Program-made: the position numbers and the translations under genes
From: Xanthomarina arctica
Lineage (GTDB): Bacteria; Bacteroidota; Bacteroidia; Flavobacteriales; Flavobacteriaceae
Direction of reading: 5' to 3'
Assembly: GCF_014638915.1 (NCBI RefSeq)
Contig: NZ_BMFQ01000003.1
Span: forward strand, 186,001 to 250,000
DNA length: 64,000 nucleotides
Notes under the pieces: generated by a model
Told to the model about the DNA's origin: nothing
The model's input: only the letters and a program-made list of their open reading frames with translations
Databases searched by the model: none
Shown: positions 59,949 to 64,000 of the stretch, piece by piece
How the letters are laid out: each line of letters begins with the position of its first letter
How positions within the stretch are numbered: the stretch's first letter is position 1

Positions 59949-61679
59949 TTGAAACAACTCTTTTGTCTTATATTACTGATTACGAGTTCCTTTTCTTTGT
60001 TTTCACAAAGTGAAAGAGTGCTTTCGTTTCATTCTGACATTCAGGTAGATACTTCCAGTGTTATAACTGTCACCGAGTCCATAAAAATTTATGCGACAGG
60101 AACTATTTTTAAACGAGGAATTACCAGAACGATTCCTACTGAAAGCCTTGATAGTTTAGGGAGAAAACATAAACTAGATTTTAAAATTTTATCTATAGAA
60201 AGAGATGGTAGCGTTTCCAAATACCATACTGAAAAAGGTTCTGGTAGTATTACCATTTTTGTGGGAGAACAAGATGTTTTTTTAACTGAAGGGGAATATC
60301 ACTACAGCATTAGGTATCGTGTAAGTAATCAAATACGCTTTTATGATACTTACGATGAGATTTACTGGAATGTAAATGGTTTTGATTGGGATTTACCTTT
60401 TGATGAAGTTTCAAGTCTGATTACGCTTCCTACCGGGGGAAACATTATTCAGAATTCCTGCTATACTGGAAGTTATGGTAGTAACAGTACTAATTGTAGT
60501 TCCACAAACTTATCTGAGACTAGCATTCGTTTTAGTTCAGAGAATTTAAGTGCTGGAGAAAACTTGACTGTAGCAGTAGGTTTAAAAAAAGGTACTGTAA
60601 ACCAACCTCCTCCACCCCCACCACCAACATTTTTTCAAAAATTTGGAGCCCACATTTTGAGTGGCCTTATAAGTTTCTTGCTTTTATTTTATTATGGATT
60701 TACCTGGTTAAAATTTGGTAAGGATCCTGCAAAGCCATCGGTTTATCCTCAGTTTGAGGTGCCTGAAAAAATGACACCTGCATCTGTTGGAATGATAGAT
60801 AAACAGCGTTATTATGGAGATTTGATTACTGGATCTATTTTGAATTTAGCAGTTAAAGGCTATCTTAAAATTGAAGAGGATGTTGAAGAATATATTTTCG
60901 GATTGTTTAAAAGCAAGCGATATCTCATTCATAAGTTACAGGCCGATACAGGAACGCTTTATAACGAAGAAAAAGTTCTCCTTTCTAAATTATTCTCGAA
61001 TGAATCTACCCTAGTCTTAGATGGTAAATACAATAAAACAATAGAAAGCGCGGTTACTGCATTTAAAGCATCCTTAAAAAAACAACATCATGGGTTGATT
61101 TATCAAGGCTCTCATTTAAAGTTTTGGATCGTTCCCATTTTGGCTATGGTTGCTTACGGTTTCTTATTTATATTTTTAGCTTCCAGCTATTTTCAAGGAG
61201 ACCATGATGTCTTGGTATTCATTTTATTTATTGTTTTAAACATTGTTTTCTTTTTAATTTATCAATATTTAATTAGGAAACCTGCAGTGGAAAAATTGAG
61301 ACTTAAATCTTTAATTGAGGGTTTTAAAATGTATATGAATGCGGCAGAAGACAAACAAATTGCCCACTTTAATCCACCCAATTTAACACCAGAAATTTTT
61401 GAAAGATTATTGCCATACGCGGTTGTTTTAGGAGCCGAAGATATTTGGGGTGAAAAATTTCAAAACTTGATTGACAAATCCCTTATGGATCATACCTATC
61501 AACCCACATGGTATGCTGGGAACATTGTAAACTTCTCCACATTTAATCGCACATTAAACTCCTCTTTATCTAATGCCATCAGTAGTTCTGCAACACCACC
61601 ATCAAGTAGTGGCAGTGGTTCTGGTGGTGGAGGCTTCTCTGGAGGTGGCGGCGGCGGAGGCGGTGGAGGCGGTTGGTAG
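59949..61679 (+). CDS. DUF2207 (predicted membrane) protein
   Basis: A 576-residue DUF2207 protein. The start is TTG 59949 because no ATG suits the signal peptide LKQLFCLILLITSSFSLFSQ; the preceding stop is 3 bp away. After the exported N-terminal domain come the membrane helices (ILSGLISFLLLFYYGF near residue 235, and VPILAMVAYGFLFIFLA and LFIVLNIVFFLIYQYL near 395-430) and the DUF2207 core (MDHTYQPTWYAGN). It ends in a Gly/Ser-rich tail (GGGGFSGGGGGGGGGGG). Partner of LemA; role unknown. Confidence 0.85.
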   Translation: MKQLFCLILLITSSFSLFSQSERVLSFHSDIQVDTSSVITVTESIKIYATGTIFKRGITRTIPTESLDSLGRKHKLDFKILSIERDGSVSKYHTEKGSGSITIFVGEQDVFLTEGEYHYSIRYRVSNQIRFYDTYDEIYWNVNGFDWDLPFDEVSSLITLPTGGNIIQNSCYTGSYGSNSTNCSSTNLSETSIRFSSENLSAGENLTVAVGLKKGTVNQPPPPPPPTFFQKFGAHILSGLISFLLLFYYGFTWLKFGKDPAKPSVYPQFEVPEKMTPASVGMIDKQRYYGDLITGSILNLAVKGYLKIEEDVEEYIFGLFKSKRYLIHKLQADTGTLYNEEKVLLSKLFSNESTLVLDGKYNKTIESAVTAFKASLKKQHHGLIYQGSHLKFWIVPILAMVAYGFLFIFLASSYFQGDHDVLVFILFIVLNIVFFLIYQYLIRKPAVEKLRLKSLIEGFKMYMNAAEDKQIAHFNPPNLTPEIFERLLPYAVVLGAEDIWGEKFQNLIDKSLMDHTYQPTWYAGNIVNFSTFNRTLNSSLSNAISSSATPPSSSGSGSGGGGFSGGGGGGGGGGGW

Positions 61680-61777
61680 GAAGTAGCCCTCTTGTCCATT
61701 TATCCATTGATCTTATTGAAACAAAAAAAAGAATAAGCGTCACAATTTCTGCTGAAATTATAGAATTTAAATAATAT

Positions 61778-61807
61778 AAAAGGGACAGAAAAATTTCTGT
61801 CCCTTTT
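61778..61807. terminator. bidirectional terminator
   Basis: AAAAGGGACAGAAA and TTTCTGTCCCTTTT form a near-perfect stem with T runs on both sides, between the convergent DUF2207 (plus) and nuclease-like (minus) genes. Confidence 0.85.
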
Positions 61808-61876
61808 ATTTTTAACTGTAGATGAATTTCTTTTAAACAATTAAATTCCAGTACTAAAAAGATACCGGTCTTTACC

Positions 61877-62641
61877 TTATTTTAAATACTGTTTTAGTAA
61901 TTTTTTAAGGTGCATGATATCTTTATCCTTATCACGACTTAGATTCATTTTATCATCGCATTCAAATAAGGCATAATCGATTTCAATTAAATTGATATTC
62001 TTCTTTTTCAGGACATCTCTACGTCTTTTATTGTATTTTTCAATTTGTTCGCTACGCGTGATACCACTTACCGTCATAACATCCAGTTTTTCTAAATGTT
62101 CTTCTGTTTTATTTCCCTTTTCTATAAATTCGATGGCTACATTAGCATCTTCATAAAAGGCTGCCACAGGTAATTTTGTTCTTGTTTTTCCTCTTTTATG
62201 CATATCTCCTAACAAATTAGAAAAGGTATGCTTGCGTGATGCTTTTTCACCAAGCAATTGGTCGCAAAGATCTATAATATAGAACTCATCACTATTTTCT
62301 CTTTTTTCTTTCGATTTCTCTTTTTTAGAAACGGCCGTTATCGCTTCATTTGGAGTGAAGGTTGCTCCTTCTCTTACCAAATACCAATAGATATTTGTTT
62401 CAGTTCGTTGGGCGTGAACAGAAGGGATTGTATCTAGGACATTCTCCTTATCTAAAGCACGTAAAAATTTTCTAAGGGGTAAGCCTTTTTTTTGGTCCTT
62501 TGTAAAAACACCTGCTTGTATTAAATCTTGCATGATGTCTTTTGCTGGAATCCAATCTGTATCCGTATGTGTTTTAAAGTAATTTTCTATTACTTTATTT
62601 ATTTGAGTAACTCTATCTTCGTTCTTACGACTATTCTCCAT
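61877..62641 (-). CDS. winged-helix/Vsr-like nuclease-fold protein
   Basis: A 254-residue protein. The N-terminal 90 residues look like a winged helix ([50 protein letters not shown]). The C-terminal half has a Vsr/PD-(D/E)xK-like pattern: [10 protein letters not shown] with a Glu in strand, then [20 protein letters not shown] and [12 protein letters not shown]. It may cut or bind damaged or foreign DNA; the family is not certain. Promoter box TATATTTG lies 34 bp upstream. Confidence 0.6.
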   Translation of the reverse strand: MENSRKNEDRVTQINKVIENYFKTHTDTDWIPAKDIMQDLIQAGVFTKDQKKGLPLRKFLRALDKENVLDTIPSVHAQRTETNIYWYLVREGATFTPNEAITAVSKKEKSKEKRENSDEFYIIDLCDQLLGEKASRKHTFSNLLGDMHKRGKTRTKLPVAAFYEDANVAIEFIEKGNKTEEHLEKLDVMTVSGITRSEQIEKYNKRRRDVLKKKNINLIEIDYALFECDDKMNLSRDKDKDIMHLKKLLKQYLK

Positions 62642-62674
62642 AATGATTGCTTTTTATACTACTTGTATTGACTA

Positions 62675-62682
62675 CAAATATA
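62675..62682 (-). promoter_or_regulatory. promoter -7 box
   Basis: On the minus strand TATATTTG fits TAnnTTTG exactly and is 34 bp before the gene start at 62641. Confidence 0.6.
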
Positions 62683-63118
62683 AAGCCCGCAAGATACCTT
62701 AATATTATTACGAAATAAATATACTTCTTGGTTAATTGCTTATTAAAAATAAGCTAATTTCAATTTATAACAAAAGCATTAAAACATCTTACCTATTATG
62801 GATTAAGAAGAAAAGAGGTACCATAATTGTCTGAAAGTCGCGCATAGATTAACATGGTTTGATTTTAACTTATATACCAGGGACATTCCATGCTCTTTTT
62901 TTTGTCATTTTATAAATAACCTTAATTCACCCTAAATTTCACTCTAATAAAATCTATTGTTTAAAATATCTGTCTTTTAAAATAAAGCATTTATATTAGT
63001 TAGATATTTTAAACAGGAGACGGATGTCATTGTATATATCTATTTTTATGCTTCTTCGCTCCTTCACTCATGTTCTTGAAGCAGAGAATATAATCCATAT
63101 TGTTAATAATTAAGCCTT
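62683..63118. other. non-coding stretch, divergent
   Basis: A gap between the nuclease-like gene and the peptidase. Two inverted segments (AAAATATCTGTC near 62960 and its near complement at 63004) and TGCTTC/GAAGCA near 63049-63085 are visible. No gene is supported. Confidence 0.35.
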
Positions 63119-64000
63119 ATGAAAAAAATAGTACTTTTAATTGTTGGAATACTTGTCATCGTTTTAGTCGTTTTAATCTTCAATACAGTCATGCTCAGCT
63201 CCAAACAAGTGGTAACAGAGCGTCTGGAAAAAGTAGAGCTCCCAAATGATGTTTTTGAGAACCTATCAAAGGGCATACAATACCAAACAATTTCTTATAG
63301 TGAAGAGGCCATTCCTGATTCGACAGCCTTTTTGGGTTTCCATAGGTTTCTTGAAAAAACCTTTCCTTTAACACATGCAAAGCTAAGTCTAGAAAAAATT
63401 AACGACTATAGTTTACTGTATACTTGGAAGGGTTCTGATAGCTCCAAAAAGCCCATTATCTTATTATCGCATCAAGATGTGGTGCCAGTTGACGAACCTA
63501 CTCTAAACGCTTGGGAAGCTGCACCATTTGAGGGTGTTATTTCTGAAACTGATATTATTGGGCGTGGTGCCATGGATGATAAAAGTACTTTAATAGGCTT
63601 ATTAGAAGCTGTAGAATTGCTTCTTGAAGAATCCTTTGTACCTACTCAAACTATCTACCTTGCTTTTGGACATGATGAAGAAGTTGGAGGTGCTAATGGG
63701 GCTGCTGCCATGGCAAAACATTTAAAAGCTCAAGGGGTGCAAGCCCTTATGACACTTGATGAAGGCGGATTTTTAGGCGAAGATTTGATTCCAGGAATTA
63801 AGCAGCCTGTTGCCATGGTTAATCTGGCTGAAAAAGGCTTTGCGTCCTTTCGACTGATTGTACAGACTACTGGAGGGCATAGCTCCGCACCGCCTAGAGA
63901 AAACACCATTGGCATGCTGGCTCAGGCTATTGTTGACCTAGAAAATAATCAGTTGCCATATAAACTTGTAGAACCTATAAATTACCAAGTATCTTATATG
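63119..64000 (+). CDS. M20-family peptidase/carboxypeptidase (N-terminal part)
   Basis: The first 294 residues are in the window; the 3' end is cut by the edge. One N-terminal membrane helix (IVLLIVGILVIVLVVLIFNT) is followed by the M20 domain: LLSHQDVVPVD with His118, GRGAMDDK with the bridging Asp, FGHDEEVGG with the general-base Glu and metal ligand Glu, and EKGFASF and TTGGHSSAPP. The pattern is that of carboxypeptidase S-like zinc peptidases, which trim peptides or deacylate amino acids. Ordinary chromosomal gene. Confidence 0.9.
   Translation, partial: MKKIVLLIVGILVIVLVVLIFNTVMLSSKQVVTERLEKVELPNDVFENLSKGIQYQTISYSEEAIPDSTAFLGFHRFLEKTFPLTHAKLSLEKINDYSLLYTWKGSDSSKKPIILLSHQDVVPVDEPTLNAWEAAPFEGVISETDIIGRGAMDDKSTLIGLLEAVELLLEESFVPTQTIYLAFGHDEEVGGANGAAAMAKHLKAQGVQALMTLDEGGFLGEDLIPGIKQPVAMVNLAEKGFASFRLIVQTTGGHSSAPPRENTIGMLAQAIVDLENNQLPYKLVEPINYQVSYM

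Noticed and set aside
1-64000. CRISPR array
   Set aside because: No direct repeats of 25-40 bp with regular spacers and no cas genes were seen.

Overview
The window looks like a chromosome segment of a marine-type member of the Flavobacteriia (Bacteroidota). The DNA is strongly A/T-rich and shows no Shine-Dalgarno pattern. Two promoters fit the Bacteroidota TAnnTTTG -7 box (upstream of 11591 and of 62641, both minus strand). There is also a PorP/SprF-like protein, a 1943-residue PKD/SprB-repeat adhesin ending in a gliding-type C-terminal sorting domain, and several families typical of this class (DUF6090, DUF6175, DUF6804, DUF5675, DUF4407).

Layout. 1-7440 and 13.9-17.9 kb hold two blocks of small gene cassettes separated by about 110-180 bp imperfect inverted-repeat sites; a third block lies at 52.4-57.9 kb. 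In six cassettes a short variable sequence at the start is the reverse complement of the sequence at the end. This is the geometry expected if each cassette was once a circle closed at one recombination site, as in integrons, although the core bases do not fit the classical attC consensus and no IntI is visible. Three cassette blocks start after copies of one leader (2740, 13944, 52428) and two end in copies of one trailer (2196, 6149). Cassette cargo includes a SIR2 protein, a three-gene ATPase/STAS-like/membrane set, a TIR protein with a Nudix hydrolase and a broken FRG-domain gene, a ChaN-like lipoprotein, a PLP decarboxylase, and one cassette with no reading frame that instead folds into an elaborate RNA-like structure with a 20-bp helix and a possible pseudoknot (2992-3191).

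8.3-13.7 kb carries a compact mobile module: two small membrane proteins, a DUF5675 protein, a protein beginning MARQ, a small HTH-like protein and a tyrosine recombinase, next to a tRNA-Met-like 3' half with its terminator (11765-11845). The tRNA piece, a second MARQ gene, a coding remnant and the leader recur in shortened form at 52158-52619, so the two loci are a segmental duplication with an internal deletion.

17.9-29.5 kb is a minus-strand defence operon: hsdR, an unknown gene, hsdM, hsdS (broken by one in-frame TGA), a PD-(D/E)xK-like protein, and an AAA-ATPase/HNH pair resembling Septu, ending in a GIY-YIG remnant. 29.6-39.3 kb holds small membrane or secreted proteins, a DNase I-fold protein, and a six-gene kinase/phosphatase/vWA/PLD/DUF4407 cluster related to TerY-P systems. 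Three unrelated proteins of that cluster share a C-terminal tail of the form N/D-I-T/S-D/N-K-F. 40.4-47.2 kb is the T9SS adhesin pair, and 47.9-51.7 kb a four-gene secreted-protein operon. 59.4-64 kb is ordinary chromosome: LemA, a DUF2207 protein, a Vsr-like nuclease-fold protein and the start of an M20 peptidase.
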